Assembly (NCBI GenBank): GCA_026712905.1
Contig: JAPOPM010000217.1
Location: 1-33,672, forward strand
From: Deltaproteobacteria bacterium
GTDB lineage: Bacteria; Desulfobacterota; Binatia; UBA9968; JAJDTQ01
DNA length: 33,672 nt
Direction of reading: 5' to 3'
Part shown: positions 23,490-31,843 of the stretch, piece after piece
Numbering within the stretch: the first letter of the stretch is position 1
Layout: every line of letters begins with the position of its first letter
Program-made: the position numbers and the translations under genes
The notes under the pieces: model-generated
What the model was told of the DNA's origin: nothing
The model's database searches: none
Seen by the model: only the letters and a program-made list of their open reading frames with translations

Positions 23490-24251
23490 ATGCGGCGCCT
23501 GGAAATCATCGCCGTGGAGGGGCTGGGCGAGGTCAAGCCCGGCGATCCATTGGGCCGGTTGGTGGTGGAGGCGTGCGCGCGCCAGGGGCTGGCCCCGTGC
23601 GACGGCGATGTGCTGGTGGTGGCCCAGAAGATCGTTTCCAAGTCGGAAGGGCGCGCCGTGGACCTGAATACGGTGACACCGTCGGCGGAGGCCCTGCGGC
23701 TTTCCGCCGAGCTCGACGGCAAGGACCCGCGGCTGCTGGAACTGATCCTGGGGGAGAGCCGCGGCATCGTCGCCAAGGGACGCAGCACCATCGTTGTCGA
23801 GACCCACCACGGCCTCGTCTGCGCCAACGCGGGCATCGACCTGTCGAACGTGGGCGTCGGCCGCGCCCTGCTGTTGCCCAGGGACCCGGACGGTTCCGCC
23901 CGGCGCATTCGCGAGGACGTGCGGCGGCTCACGGAGAAGACCTTGGGCGTCGTCATCACCGACACGTTCGGACGGCCCTGGCGCCTGGGCACCACCGACG
24001 TCGCCATCGGCGTGGCCGGGTTCGGCCCGCTGATCGACTACCGCGGTGGGACGGACCCGTACGGATACGAGCTCAAGGCCTCGGTCACCGCCGTGGCCGA
24101 CCAGATCGCCGGCGCGGCGGAGCTGGTCATGGGAAAGACGAGCCATGTGCCCGCGGCCATCGTCCGCGGCCTGGAGCTGCCGCCGCACGAGGGCTCGGCT
24201 CGGGATTTGATCCGGCCGGCCGAGGACGACCTGTTCCGCGGCGGCCGGTAG
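23490..24251 (+). CDS. cofE: Coenzyme F420-0:L-glutamate ligase CofE
   Basis: The product has 253 residues, the size of stand-alone CofE without the nitroreductase-like domain fused in mycobacterial FbiB. It has LVVAQKIVSKSEGR, then VCANAGIDLSNVG, VITDTFGRPWRLGTTDVAIG and ADQIAGAAELVMGK, all core motifs of the fold. It adds gamma-linked glutamate residues to F420-0 with GTP. It lies 50 bp downstream of cofC on the same strand and 37 bp upstream of the F420:NADPH oxidoreductase gene, so it is probably in the same operon. Without the FbiB C-terminal domain, a dehydro-F420 intermediate would have to be reduced by another enzyme. Confidence 0.95.
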   Translation: MRRLEIIAVEGLGEVKPGDPLGRLVVEACARQGLAPCDGDVLVVAQKIVSKSEGRAVDLNTVTPSAEALRLSAELDGKDPRLLELILGESRGIVAKGRSTIVVETHHGLVCANAGIDLSNVGVGRALLLPRDPDGSARRIREDVRRLTEKTLGVVITDTFGRPWRLGTTDVAIGVAGFGPLIDYRGGTDPYGYELKASVTAVADQIAGAAELVMGKTSHVPAAIVRGLELPPHEGSARDLIRPAEDDLFRGGR

Positions 24252-24288
24252 GACGCTCCGAATTTGTGACACCTCGTGCGAACATGCT

Positions 24289-24951
24289 ATGAGCCTTCCC
24301 ATGCAAGATTCCATTTCGATCGCAATCGTTGGAGGGACCGGAAGTCTGGGAATGGGCCTGGCGGGACGCTTGGCGCGTCCGGGCGTCCGGGTGCTCATCG
24401 GCTCACGCGATGCACAGCGCGGCGCGGACGCGGCCAAGGACTTGAACGAGAGGCTGGGCACGAACTTCGTCGAGGGAATGATCAACGCCGAGGCGGTGCG
24501 GGAAGCGGAGCTGGCCGTCATCTCGGTCCCTTACGAGGGGCAGGAGAAGATGGTGGCCGATCTGGCCGGCGAGCTGCGCGGCAAGATTGTCATCGACGCG
24601 GTGGTGCCGTTGCTCAAGGGCCGGCCGTTCGTACCCGAGGCCGGCTCGGCGCTGCTGGAGGCGCAGAAGATCCTGGGCGACGACACTCCGGTCATCGGCG
24701 CGCTGCACAACATCTCCGCGCTGGACCTCAGCGCGCCGGACGAACCCCTGGGCGACGTGCTGGTGTGCGGCGACAGCCGGGAGGCCAAGGACCGCGTCAT
24801 CGAGCTGCTGGATCGCATCGGCGCCACCGGCCTGGACGCCGGGCCGGCGGCCAACGCCTATGTCGTCGAAGGGCTGACCGGCGTGCTCATCGCTCTCAAC
24901 CGCCGCTACAAGTCGAAGCACGCCAGCGTGAAGATTACGGGTATTTACTAG
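24289..24951 (+). CDS. npdG: F420:NADPH oxidoreductase (NADPH-dependent F420 reductase)
   Basis: The product has 220 residues. IAIVGGTGSLGMGLAGRLA is the Rossmann dinucleotide site and VLIGSRDAQRG the NADPH 2'-phosphate binding region. VIDAVVPLLKG and IGALHNISALDLS follow. The enzyme moves hydride between NADPH and F420. ATG 24301 (MQDSIS) is an alternative start. It is the last gene of the F420 operon. The stop codon TAG at 24949-24951 is the first three bases of a MITE, so the last residues may not be original. Confidence 0.92.
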   Translation: MSLPMQDSISIAIVGGTGSLGMGLAGRLARPGVRVLIGSRDAQRGADAAKDLNERLGTNFVEGMINAEAVREAELAVISVPYEGQEKMVADLAGELRGKIVIDAVVPLLKGRPFVPEAGSALLEAQKILGDDTPVIGALHNISALDLSAPDEPLGDVLVCGDSREAKDRVIELLDRIGATGLDAGPAANAYVVEGLTGVLIALNRRYKSKHASVKITGIY

Positions 24952-25111
24952 TGTCGTGTCCCGTAAATACCTGGCATAATTTGCTGGTCTTTTTCGCCGT
25001 CGGCTGCGTTCCTCTTCCTCGCGTGGTGCCCGCCACTGCTCGTCATCGCGCCTTGCCGACGACGAAAAATCCTGCGCAACTTATGCCAGGTATTTACGGG
25101 ACACGACACTA
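24949..25111. mobile_element. 163-bp MITE with perfect 31-bp terminal inverted repeats
   Basis: The 31 bases at 24949-24979 (starting TAGTGTCGTGTCCCG) are the exact reverse complement of 25081-25111. The inner part also pairs imperfectly (TTTTTCGCCGTCGGC with GCCGACGACGAAAAA), so the whole element folds as one long hairpin. It carries no gene. The ends begin and finish with TA, which fits TA-target elements of the IS630/Tc1-mariner type. Adjacent GGTATTTAC at 24940-24948 pairs with GTAAATACC at 24963-24971. Confidence 0.9.
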
Positions 25112-25155
25112 GCAGCCGGTGTGACGCACCACACTGGAGTCGAAAGGCGGATCCC

Positions 25156-26223
25156 ATGAGCCTGCCTGTCATCGATGCCGACGGTCACGTAATCGAGGAC
25201 GAGTCCATCGTCGATTACATCGAGGAGCCCTACCGCAGCCAAGCGAGCAAGCGTATCCTCACGCGCGTCTTCCCCTCCCTGGACCACCACCACCTGGGGC
25301 TCAAGTACCTGAGCGAGGGCGCCTTCGGCGGCGGCAAGCCCGTCACCCCGGAGGACTGGCGGTCGTTCGTGGATCAGGCCGGGTTCGAGTGCAGCGTGCT
25401 GTACCCCACCTGGGGCCTCGCCATGGGCAACATCAGCATGCCGGACTGGGCGTGCGCCGTGGCCCACGCCTACAACAGTTGGCTCTACGACCGCTATCTC
25501 AAGGACAATCCGCGGCTCAAGGGCATGGCGCTGATCCCGCTGCAGGATCCGCAAGAGGCGGTCATGGAACTGCGCCGGGCGGTGACCGAACTGGGCATGC
25601 TCGGGGCCATGCTGCCGTCGCGCGGCCTGCCCATGGACCTGGGCCACAAGACCTACTGGGACGTCTACGCCGAGGCCGAACGGCTGGGCTGCGGGCTTGC
25701 GGTGCACGGCGGCTGCCACCACGGCATGGGCCTCGACACCCTGGAGGCGTTCGTTCCCATCGCCGGGCTCGGCCACCCCTTCAGCCTGATGATCGCCTTC
25801 TCCGGCATGGTCTACCACGGCGTGTTCGACCGCTTCCCCAACCTGCGGATGGCCTTCCTCGAAGGGGGCGCCGGGTGGCTGACTTTCTGGATGGACCGCA
25901 TGGACCGTTCCCACGAATTCTTTGGGGAGTGGAACTCCCACGGCAACTACCACGGCCCCGACCCGGAGCATGAGCCTAGCCGGTACGCGCTGCTGGACAA
26001 CGTCTTCGTGGGCTGCGAGGGCGGGGAGAACGGTCTCGACTACCAAGTCCAGCGTGCCGGCAACGAACGGTTCCTGTTCGCCAGCGACTTCCCGCACGAG
26101 ATCGGCCCCGGCGACATCGGCCACGAGATCGCCGAAGTGGCCGAGCACCCGACACTCTCCGACGACGCCAAGGCCGCCATCCTCGCGGACAACGCCCGCC
26201 GCTTCTACCGGCTGGGCCAGTAG
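25156..26223 (+). CDS. Amidohydrolase family 2 protein (ACMSD-like metal-dependent hydrolase/decarboxylase)
   Basis: The product has 355 residues. VIDADGHVIED at the N-terminus supplies metal-ligand residues (Asp7, Asp9, His11) similar to the DxH motif of the ACMSD-like branch. Further signatures are LAVHGGCHHG, then FPNLRMAFLEGGAGWLTFWM, and FASDFPHEIG with the conserved Asp. No signal peptide is seen. Members decarboxylate or hydrolyse aromatic and related acids; the substrate cannot be told. The gene starts 44 bp after the MITE, and no terminator is seen between. A GST and a UbiD-type decarboxylase follow on the opposite strand, suggesting a small catabolic cluster. Confidence 0.85.
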   Translation: MSLPVIDADGHVIEDESIVDYIEEPYRSQASKRILTRVFPSLDHHHLGLKYLSEGAFGGGKPVTPEDWRSFVDQAGFECSVLYPTWGLAMGNISMPDWACAVAHAYNSWLYDRYLKDNPRLKGMALIPLQDPQEAVMELRRAVTELGMLGAMLPSRGLPMDLGHKTYWDVYAEAERLGCGLAVHGGCHHGMGLDTLEAFVPIAGLGHPFSLMIAFSGMVYHGVFDRFPNLRMAFLEGGAGWLTFWMDRMDRSHEFFGEWNSHGNYHGPDPEHEPSRYALLDNVFVGCEGGENGLDYQVQRAGNERFLFASDFPHEIGPGDIGHEIAEVAEHPTLSDDAKAAILADNARRFYRLGQ

Positions 26224-26321
26224 CTGCCGCCCGCGCCGGGCTTGCGCGGTCATCGAGACCGATGGCCCGGGCGGGGACGTGTCGGTCTGCTGGTGCGAGC
26301 CGCGGAGCGGTACCCCCGGCG

Positions 26322-26948
26322 TCACGCGTTGTCGGCCGAGCCCGCCGCCGCGTCATCCAGGGCGTTGCCCCGCTGATACGCTTCGCGCCCGCTGAGCCGC
26401 GACCAGTACGCCTCGAATGCCGGGCGCTTTTCGATGGTGTCGTACTGCATGCCCCAACCGATGTGCGACCCGACGTACACGTCGGCGGCGGAGAAGGTCT
26501 CGCCGGCGACGTAGCCTTCGCCCGCGACGGCCTTCTCCAGGGCGTTCATCACCGTGGCGTAATTGCCGTAACCGATCATGGATTCCTTGTCCGCCGGCAC
26601 GGCGAAACCGAACATGCGGCCGGTGACCGCCGCTTCCAGCGGGCCGGCGGCGAAGAACAGCCAGCGGTAGTAGGCGCCGCGTTGCCCGCTCGGCGGCGCC
26701 AGCCCCGCTTCGGGGAAGGCATCGGCGAGGTAGGCGCAGATGGCGGCGCATTCGGTGACCACCGTGTCGCCGTGGCGGATGGCCGGCACCTTGCCCATGG
26801 GGTTGATGGCCAGGTACTCCGGGGACTTCATCATCGGGCCGTACTCCACCAGCTCGGTGCGATACGGAGCGCCTGCTTCCTCCAGCATCCAGCGCACGAT
26901 GCGCCCGCGCGACATCGGGTTGGTGTAGAAAACGAGTTCGACCGTCAC
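26322..26948 (-). CDS. Glutathione S-transferase family protein
   Basis: The product has 208 residues from GTG 26948. The start is decided by AGGAGG, which abuts the ATG at 26954 but lies six bases ahead of the GTG. The N-terminal thioredoxin-like half has LVFYTNPMSRGRIVRWMLEE, then INPMGKVPAIRHGD (cis-Pro) and TECAAICAYLADAFP, the glutathione gamma-glutamyl site. The C-terminal helical half has FSAADVYVGSHIGWGMQY. It may conjugate or isomerise electrophiles. It is cytoplasmic and lies 152 bp downstream of the UbiD-type gene on the same strand. Confidence 0.9.
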   Translation of the reverse strand: MTVELVFYTNPMSRGRIVRWMLEEAGAPYRTELVEYGPMMKSPEYLAINPMGKVPAIRHGDTVVTECAAICAYLADAFPEAGLAPPSGQRGAYYRWLFFAAGPLEAAVTGRMFGFAVPADKESMIGYGNYATVMNALEKAVAGEGYVAGETFSAADVYVGSHIGWGMQYDTIEKRPAFEAYWSRLSGREAYQRGNALDDAAAGSADNA

Positions 26949-27100
26949 TGTCATCCTCCTCTTGGTCCGGAAGCCTGTCCTTCTCCCTTTCGTGTGCCCG
27001 CCACGGGGGCGCCGCCGGTCGCCCGTACATGTCGTCGCGGCGCATCTCGACATGCGGTTTCACCGGACGGGACACGGGTTGGGTTCGGGAAGCCGCCGGC

Positions 27101-28669
27101 TCAGGCGCCTTCCGCGGGCATGTACTTCCCCTCTTCGTCCAGCGTGATCTGTTTGCGTTCGTTGAGGCGCCCCACCAGCGCCATGACCGTGGCGAAGGCT
27201 TCGTCCGAGAAGGCGTCCAGCAGCTCGCTGAAGGTGAGCCGCTTCTCGCGCAGCATGTCCAGGGTGCGTTGCGCCAGCCGTTCGATGGCGTCGTCGCCGG
27301 CCGCCGGCGGCTGGGCCGCGGCCGGCGACTCGCTCAGGTAGTCGTCGAGCGCCGCCTTGCCCTGGTTGTGGTAGATGATCCGGTTGTAGCGGTAGCGCGG
27401 CACGTTCTCGGGGATGGTGGCGTCGATGCCCATCTTGGCGGTGGTGGGGACGCCGTTGGTGCTGGGCGGGATGGACGGGTCCAGGGGCTTGGAGCGCGCG
27501 TTGGACAGGATCACGGTGTCCCGGTCCGCCTGCACGCGGGTGGCGATGGCCCACTCCACCTCCACGGGGTCGAAGATGTCGATGTCGTCGTCGGTGACCA
27601 CCACGTACTTGATGTCGGCGATGGACAGCAGCGCGGCGATGGCGTTCTTGCCGTCGCCCGGGCTCTTCTTGATGGAGGCCACGATGTGCCAGTGGCAGCA
27701 GCCTCCGGGCGTCACGTTGATGGCGGTGACCTGGACGCCGGTCTCCGCCATCACGCGCCACGCCGCCGCCTCGTAAATCGGCGCGCTCATCCACAGGTTC
27801 TCCCAGGGCATGTGCAGCGCGTAGTAGATGGGGTCGCGGCGGTGCAGCACGGACTTGATGTGGACATTCGGGTTCCGGTGGGTGCCGCCCACCAGGCGGG
27901 AGAACTCGCCGAAGGGCCCCTCGGGATGCACCCAGCCCTCGGGCGGGATCTCGCCTTCCAGCACGATTTCGGAGCCGGCGATGAACGGCACGGGTCCGGC
28001 CACTCCCGGCGTCAACTCCACCGGCCGCCCGCCGAGGCCGCCGGCGAAACCCAGCTCGTTGGTTCCCAGCGATGCCTTGAAGAGCGCCCCCATCAGCTCC
28101 CGCGGGTGCACGCCGATGGAAATCGAGATGGGCAGCGGGCGGTTCTCCGCCAGCGCCCGCCTGGTGAAGTTGTGAAGGTTGTTGGGCGTGACGATGTCGA
28201 TGCCGGTGACGTTGCGCTCCTTGAGCATCAGGCGGTAGCAGCCCGCGTTCATGCCGTACTCGGGGTCCTCGGAGATGACCACCGCGGCGGTGATCATGGG
28301 CGCGCCGTCCAGGGTGGAGAAGATCGGCACCGGCAGCTTGAACAGGTCCACGTCGTCGCCCTGCCGGATGAACTCCTTGACCGGCGCGTCGTCCACCATC
28401 ACCGGGTCGATGGAGTTGGACATGGCGAACTGAAACCGCTTGTGGATCTCCGGGTAGGGGGCGTCCAGCGCCAAGCCCAGCCGCTCCCGCTTCTGCAGCA
28501 GCCCGCACGCCACCGGGATGGAGTAGCCCACGGGGTTCTCGAACAGCAGCGCCTGGTCGCTCTGCGCCGTGAGCGCCGCCACGTCCCTGAGGTCGACGGG
28601 CTTGCGTATGTCCAGCAGCTCGTCGTTGTCCCGCAGCAGCTCGATGTATTCCCGAAAAGTCCCGTTCAT
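27101..28669 (-). CDS. UbiD-family decarboxylase (prenylated-FMN dependent)
   Basis: The product has 522 residues from ATG 28669, chosen because GGAGG lies eight bases ahead; a GTG three codons upstream overlaps that site. It has FSTLDGAPMITAAVVISEDP, then MSNSIDPVM, EIPPEGWVHPEGPFGEFSRL with the acidic residues of the UbiD active site, and VVVTDDDIDIFDPVEVEWAI. UbiD enzymes reversibly decarboxylate aromatic or unsaturated acids using the prenyl-FMN made by UbiX. No ubiX is visible nearby. The residues after about 435 form a tail that is rich in Ala and Pro at first. The substrate is unknown. Confidence 0.9.
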   Translation of the reverse strand: MNGTFREYIELLRDNDELLDIRKPVDLRDVAALTAQSDQALLFENPVGYSIPVACGLLQKRERLGLALDAPYPEIHKRFQFAMSNSIDPVMVDDAPVKEFIRQGDDVDLFKLPVPIFSTLDGAPMITAAVVISEDPEYGMNAGCYRLMLKERNVTGIDIVTPNNLHNFTRRALAENRPLPISISIGVHPRELMGALFKASLGTNELGFAGGLGGRPVELTPGVAGPVPFIAGSEIVLEGEIPPEGWVHPEGPFGEFSRLVGGTHRNPNVHIKSVLHRRDPIYYALHMPWENLWMSAPIYEAAAWRVMAETGVQVTAINVTPGGCCHWHIVASIKKSPGDGKNAIAALLSIADIKYVVVTDDDIDIFDPVEVEWAIATRVQADRDTVILSNARSKPLDPSIPPSTNGVPTTAKMGIDATIPENVPRYRYNRIIYHNQGKAALDDYLSESPAAAQPPAAGDDAIERLAQRTLDMLREKRLTFSELLDAFSDEAFATVMALVGRLNERKQITLDEEGKYMPAEGA

Positions 28670-28742
28670 TCGCTCCACCTCCAGACGGCAACATAGCCAA
28701 GAGCCCGTGACGCATCAACCAGAGCGCTCCGACCCGCTCCGC

Positions 28743-28889
28743 CATTCCCGCGAAAGCCTGCCCTCGACTCCGATCGGGGCGGGAATCCAGGGGCAGTGGT
28801 GGGGCATTACAGCGGTGTTTTCCCGCCTCCCCACCCCTGGATTCCCGCTTCCGCGGGAAAGACGTTCCGCTACGTAGTTGCCTCATGGC
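28743..28889. repeat. REPIN-like element, copy 4
   Basis: CATTCCCGCGAAAG at 28743-28756 and GCGGGAATCCAGGGG at 28779-28793 flank a 22-bp insert and pair with CCCCTGGATTCCCGC (28835-28849) and GCGGGAA (28853-28859). The centre GGGGCATTACAGCGGTG is the reverse complement, with few changes, of the centre at 12.07 kb. The tail GTTCCGCTACGTAGTTG and CCTCATG matches copy 3. Confidence 0.85.
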
Positions 28890-28965
28890 GACCAGCGCGT
28901 TTGACACCCGCGAGGAGGCGAGGAATATTGATTCCGCGTCATTCTTGGCGCCATGGGAGGCAAGC

Positions 28966-29232
28966 GTGATAGATCAGCAACTCCTCGACATCCTGGCATG
29001 TCCCGAGAGCCATGAGCCGGTGGCGTTGGCCGACGAGTCGCTCATCAACACCGTGAACCGGAAAATCGAGTCCGGTCACCTTCTCAACCGCGTCGGCGAG
29101 AAGGTGACCGAGCCCATCGACGGCGGGCTCGTACGCGCGGACGGCCGCTACCTCTATGCCATCCGTGAAGACATCCCCATCATGCTGGTGGAGCAGGCGA
29201 TTCCCCTGGAGGGCATCGACGACGAGGGCTGA
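28966..29232 (+). CDS. Trm112-like (UPF0434) small protein
   Basis: The product has 88 residues from GTG 28966, with GGAGG five bases upstream; longer in-frame starts reach into repeat DNA. IDQQLLDILACPESHEPV is the family N-terminus and LVRADGRYLYAIREDIPIML the end. Family members are small zinc-ribbon-like proteins; eukaryotic and archaeal Trm112 activates methyltransferases, and bacterial roles are poorly known. Only one Cys is left in the usual CPxC region (CPES), so zinc is probably not bound there. A tRNA-Leu gene follows 57 bp later. Confidence 0.82.
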   Translation: MIDQQLLDILACPESHEPVALADESLINTVNRKIESGHLLNRVGEKVTEPIDGGLVRADGRYLYAIREDIPIMLVEQAIPLEGIDDEG

Positions 29233-29248
29233 CCGCCCCGGTTCGACC

Positions 29249-29277
29249 TTGACCTCTCCTCCCCTATGGGCTAGTCG
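29249..29277 (+). promoter_or_regulatory. Possible promoter of tRNA-Leu
   Basis: TTGACC (29249-29254) is followed by a 17-bp spacer and TAGTCG (29272-29277), 12 bp before the tRNA. The -10 box is weak. Confidence 0.4.
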
Positions 29278-29289
29278 TTTTCTTTCCGT

Positions 29290-29376
29290 GCCGGAGTGGT
29301 GGAATTGGTAGACGCGCTGGACTCAAAATCCAGTAGGGGCAACCCTGTGGGGGTTCGAGTCCCCCCTCCGGCACCA
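29290..29376 (+). tRNA. tRNA-Leu(CAA)
   Basis: These 87 nt form a class II tRNA. The acceptor stem is GCCGGAG/CTCCGGC. The anticodon stem CTGGA/TCCAG closes the loop CTCAAAA, giving anticodon CAA (codon UUG). A variable arm TAGGGGCAACCCTGT is present, then the T-loop TTCGAGT, A73 and an encoded CCA. The accessory block begins directly after its 3' end. Confidence 0.96.
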
Positions 29377-29665
29377 TGCATGCAGCGATATATCCTGCTC
29401 CCTTAGAGTTGTCTTCCTTTGGATGCCGTATTCAGGCCGAGAGAGCGGAGCTGTGAAGTGCAGAGAAGCGGGGTCAGGCTACGAACAGAGTGATTTGCAT
29501 CGACGTTAGCCACCGAATGTCATGTACAATTCCTTAGTAGAACGCCGCCAGATTCCGTTGTACACCATGTCGTTAACGACTTGAGAGTGGACACCGTTCC
29601 CCTGCGAAGATGGTTGCCCGAAAGTTGGATAGGAGCCATGGCAATTGATCAGAGGTTCCCTCTAG
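29377..29665. other. Non-coding region at the start of the right accessory block
   Basis: No gene is supported. The GC content is visibly lower than in the core. No integrase gene and no second copy of the tRNA 3' end is seen in the window. Confidence 0.4.
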
Positions 29666-31843
29666 CTAAGTATATTTTTCGAAGAAGGACTGAAACAAAG
29701 GGTCGATTGTTCCCTCCTCATTGAATCGTTGGATTGCGTTGCGGTGTTCGGGGACTACCCGCACTACTGTGCCTGAGCGACCTCTCTTGATGTCCTCCAG
29801 GATTCCGCACGTACGGAGGTGCTTGACGAAATCTTCCGCGAACGGTCTGTATTTGAGGTCCGTCCCTTTGGCGAGGGAACTATCCTGGTGTGACCCCGCG
29901 ATCCGCCTCTGGAGAGTCCTTGTGACCTCTCTCGCCGCTTCGTACCAAGGCCTCCCGAGTAGTTGGTTCAGTTCCTCCGGGTTTTCCACCTTGGCTCCTT
30001 GTGAGTATAGCCACTGTCGTGCGTGCCTTCCCTGTAACAACGCCCGTGTGCGCGTTTCGAATTCATCAAATACAAATATGCTTTCTATCTCCGCGCAGGA
30101 CAAGTCAGCGCCGTCGAGTTTTCCGCCGTCCAACATTGTCCCGCTCAGGATTGTTCCGTCGAACACAGCGCCTCGAAGATCCGCGTTCCGAAGGTCGGTA
30201 TCAGGCAAAATTGATCCGGTAAACACAGCACTTTTCAACGGCAGTCCACCGAAGTCGAGCCCAGTAAGGTCCATATCCGTCAGGTTTGCAGGACTTCCCA
30301 AACACCCGATGTGTTTCTTTGCGTCGCTGTTGATCAGGCCGAAAAGCAATCTGAAGAGGCGCTCCTTGAGGGCTGAATCCACGCAGTTCTGGTAGCCCGC
30401 AGATAACTTCGAAACAAGTTCCGGCGTGTATGCCACGAGGTCCACAAAAAAAGTGACAACCGCTTCTGAGACCGTTACCGTCTTAAGTCTGTGGAACTCT
30501 GTCGAATTCGTGAGATAGTCTGCAAAGGCGTCGGCAACCAAGTACTCTCTGAGACTATTGTGCGAAAAACCAACTCTCGATGTCGCATCGTCCTCTTCTA
30601 CCGGAAGGTCGAGTTGGCCAGTCGTGTCCTGAAATTGGTCCTCTGTTGTTAGTCCTGAGTGTCTTCGACAAGTCCGATAGTACTGTTCCAGGAGTTGTTC
30701 GCGACTCTCGGCTCGCCGCAACTTGTCGTGAAATATTGTGTCGACGAGGCGACGGATATCGTCAGGCTGTGCGAAAGGATGTTGTGCGGGCTGTTGCAAG
30801 AATATGGCAAAAGACCTGAGGAAGTGATACCGGTCCCCGGCGGTCAGGCTACCAACTTGCTGATCTCGATGCAACAAGTTATGGACCACGATCTCGAAGA
30901 TCTTGCCTTGATTTAGTACTTCAAGGTCGTCGGGTAAGAGAGGTAGACCGTCTATGGTCTTAACCTCGGTGCCAGACGCCAACGTTTCGGCTACTGTGGT
31001 CAGCAGCCGTGCAATAACGGCACGTTGCGATATGGAGCCTAGTTCCTCAAATCGTTTTAGGAGTTCCGTCAATCGCGTATACGCGGGAGAATTGGAACCC
31101 AGCACCGACGCGAATAGCCGTCGTCTCTGTTGTGGGGAGAGGTCCGTAAGCCGTGCAAATCGGCTGGTCACCACGGCTTTCGATAGAAAGCGAGTCAGTG
31201 CTAGTTTTCTCTCCTCCTCTGTGCGGTCGAGTGGATGCCAGACCAGTGAACCGTCGGTTTCTACGGCTACGAGTCTTTCGGCGCGGTTCTCGAAGTAGGT
31301 GGGTCGTGAAGTCATGATGGCTTTGGATTGGCCAGACATTCCGATCAGCAACTCGTGTAAGTTCTCTCGAATCGTGTCGCGATTGAGATGTTGCGCCATC
31401 TCATCGAACGAGTCAAAAAGGAAAAGGACGTGCCCAAGTCTAGCTAGGTGTTCAAAAGCATCATAGGTCACGCCGGCCAATCCGTGAATTTGAAATGTTC
31501 GAAGGATAAGGTTCTGGTAGTCGAAGGCCTTGGTGAATCGCTGGAGTGGAACGAAAAATGGTAAAGGGAACTGGTCGGGGTGGGCCTTGTGTTTGTCCAG
31601 GCTCAGATATAGGAGGCGCTTCAGCATCCACGACTTACCGACGCCGTAGTCGCCCAATATCGTGAGCCAACGTGAATCTCCCGTTATCCAATTGGTGAGG
31701 AAATCCATCGCGGCGAGAGCTTGGCGGGGTTGGCCGTCGTAGTGTATCTTCGTAGGCTGATACTCCTTGAGGAGCGTATCTCGGACTTTGTCGGACTCGA
31801 CTGCGGCAATGTAGGAGTCAAAGTTGACCAGGCGATAGGTCAA
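29666..31843 (-). CDS. NACHT-type STAND ATPase with pentapeptide repeats (bNACHT-like, putative defence)
   Basis: The product has 725 residues. Walker A is GDYGVGKS (64-71), Walker B is LFLFDSFDEM with Asp144, Asp147 and Glu148, and IMTSRP with Arg180 follows; this is a NACHT/STAND pattern. GFSHNSLREYLVADAF (425-440) is the conserved segment after the ATPase core. Pentapeptide-type repeats of the A(D/N)LxG kind span about 520-587 (TDLRNADLRGAVFDGTIL), and a C-terminal part of about 135 residues is unrecognised. Bacterial NACHT proteins act as phage sensors that trigger an effector domain. The TTG start at 31843 overlaps the stop of a PD-(D/E)XK-like ORF by four bases; I suspect they were one protein. 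GC content is well below the core, which suggests transfer. Confidence 0.85.
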   Translation of the reverse strand: MTYRLVNFDSYIAAVESDKVRDTLLKEYQPTKIHYDGQPRQALAAMDFLTNWITGDSRWLTILGDYGVGKSWMLKRLLYLSLDKHKAHPDQFPLPFFVPLQRFTKAFDYQNLILRTFQIHGLAGVTYDAFEHLARLGHVLFLFDSFDEMAQHLNRDTIRENLHELLIGMSGQSKAIMTSRPTYFENRAERLVAVETDGSLVWHPLDRTEEERKLALTRFLSKAVVTSRFARLTDLSPQQRRRLFASVLGSNSPAYTRLTELLKRFEELGSISQRAVIARLLTTVAETLASGTEVKTIDGLPLLPDDLEVLNQGKIFEIVVHNLLHRDQQVGSLTAGDRYHFLRSFAIFLQQPAQHPFAQPDDIRRLVDTIFHDKLRRAESREQLLEQYYRTCRRHSGLTTEDQFQDTTGQLDLPVEEDDATSRVGFSHNSLREYLVADAFADYLTNSTEFHRLKTVTVSEAVVTFFVDLVAYTPELVSKLSAGYQNCVDSALKERLFRLLFGLINSDAKKHIGCLGSPANLTDMDLTGLDFGGLPLKSAVFTGSILPDTDLRNADLRGAVFDGTILSGTMLDGGKLDGADLSCAEIESIFVFDEFETRTRALLQGRHARQWLYSQGAKVENPEELNQLLGRPWYEAAREVTRTLQRRIAGSHQDSSLAKGTDLKYRPFAEDFVKHLRTCGILEDIKRGRSGTVVRVVPEHRNAIQRFNEEGTIDPLFQSFFEKYT

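Noticed and set aside
27060..28907. 615-codon open frame on the minus strand over the UbiD-type gene, another frame
   Set aside because: It is a codon-bias shadow with Arg/Gly/Ala-rich sequence. The overlapping 522-residue frame has real UbiD motifs.
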